A stretch of 7,486 bases of DNA from Acidobacteriota bacterium. GTDB lineage: Bacteria > Acidobacteriota > UBA890 > WLXD01. The notes below the pieces were generated by a model, which was not told where the DNA came from, did no database searches, and saw nothing but the letters and a program-made list of their open reading frames with translations. The stretch spans positions 1-7,486 of the forward strand of contig JACZXM010000130.1 of assembly GCA_022571615.1 (NCBI GenBank), read 5' to 3'. This document shows, one piece after another, positions 6,294 to 7,486 of the stretch (position 1 is its first letter; each line of letters opens with the position of its first letter). Position numbers and translations under genes: made by a program.

Positions 6294-7486
<1,193 letters not shown>

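Overview
The window is GC-rich bacterial chromosome. It contains three conserved housekeeping segments and one short accessory segment. The genes resemble those of a high-GC Gram-negative bacterium: a fused NnrE-NnrD enzyme followed by TsaE, a SecA ending in a zinc-binding C-terminal motif, and a PqqB-like metallo-hydrolase with a probable Tat signal. I cannot name a lineage with confidence; a proteobacterial or similar group is a guess.

Positions 1 to about 1600 are accessory. A broken or frameshifted 3' gene end, a 61-residue unknown protein and an XRE-type HTH regulator lie head to tail with stop/start overlaps on the plus strand. A small four-helix membrane protein faces them on the minus strand. 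Next comes only the C-terminal catalytic part of a tyrosine recombinase, then a tandem 8-bp repeat and the promoter of the next gene. This looks like the worn edge of an integrated element, ending just upstream of the housekeeping genes.

Positions 1634 to 3671 hold a two-gene operon on the plus strand. The bifunctional NAD(P)H-hydrate repair enzyme (nnrDE) overlaps tsaE, which helps make the t6A modification of tRNA. A perfect TATAAT lies ten bases before the nnrDE ATG, inside a perfect inverted repeat and with no Shine-Dalgarno sequence. The transcript may therefore be leaderless or nearly so, and possibly controlled at the dyad.

Positions 3700 to 7486 are read on the minus strand in the order secA (3' part), guaB, pqqB-like. 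GuaB (IMP dehydrogenase) is complete with its CBS pair and catalytic cysteine. The PqqB-like gene starts about ten bases after guaB, probably from TTG. It converges with tsaE across a 28-bp gap.

I found no convincing new multi-gene system. The points most worth checking are the dyad/leaderless promoter, the recombinase remnant with its repeats, the exported PqqB-like protein without visible pqq genes, and the frameshift at the left edge.
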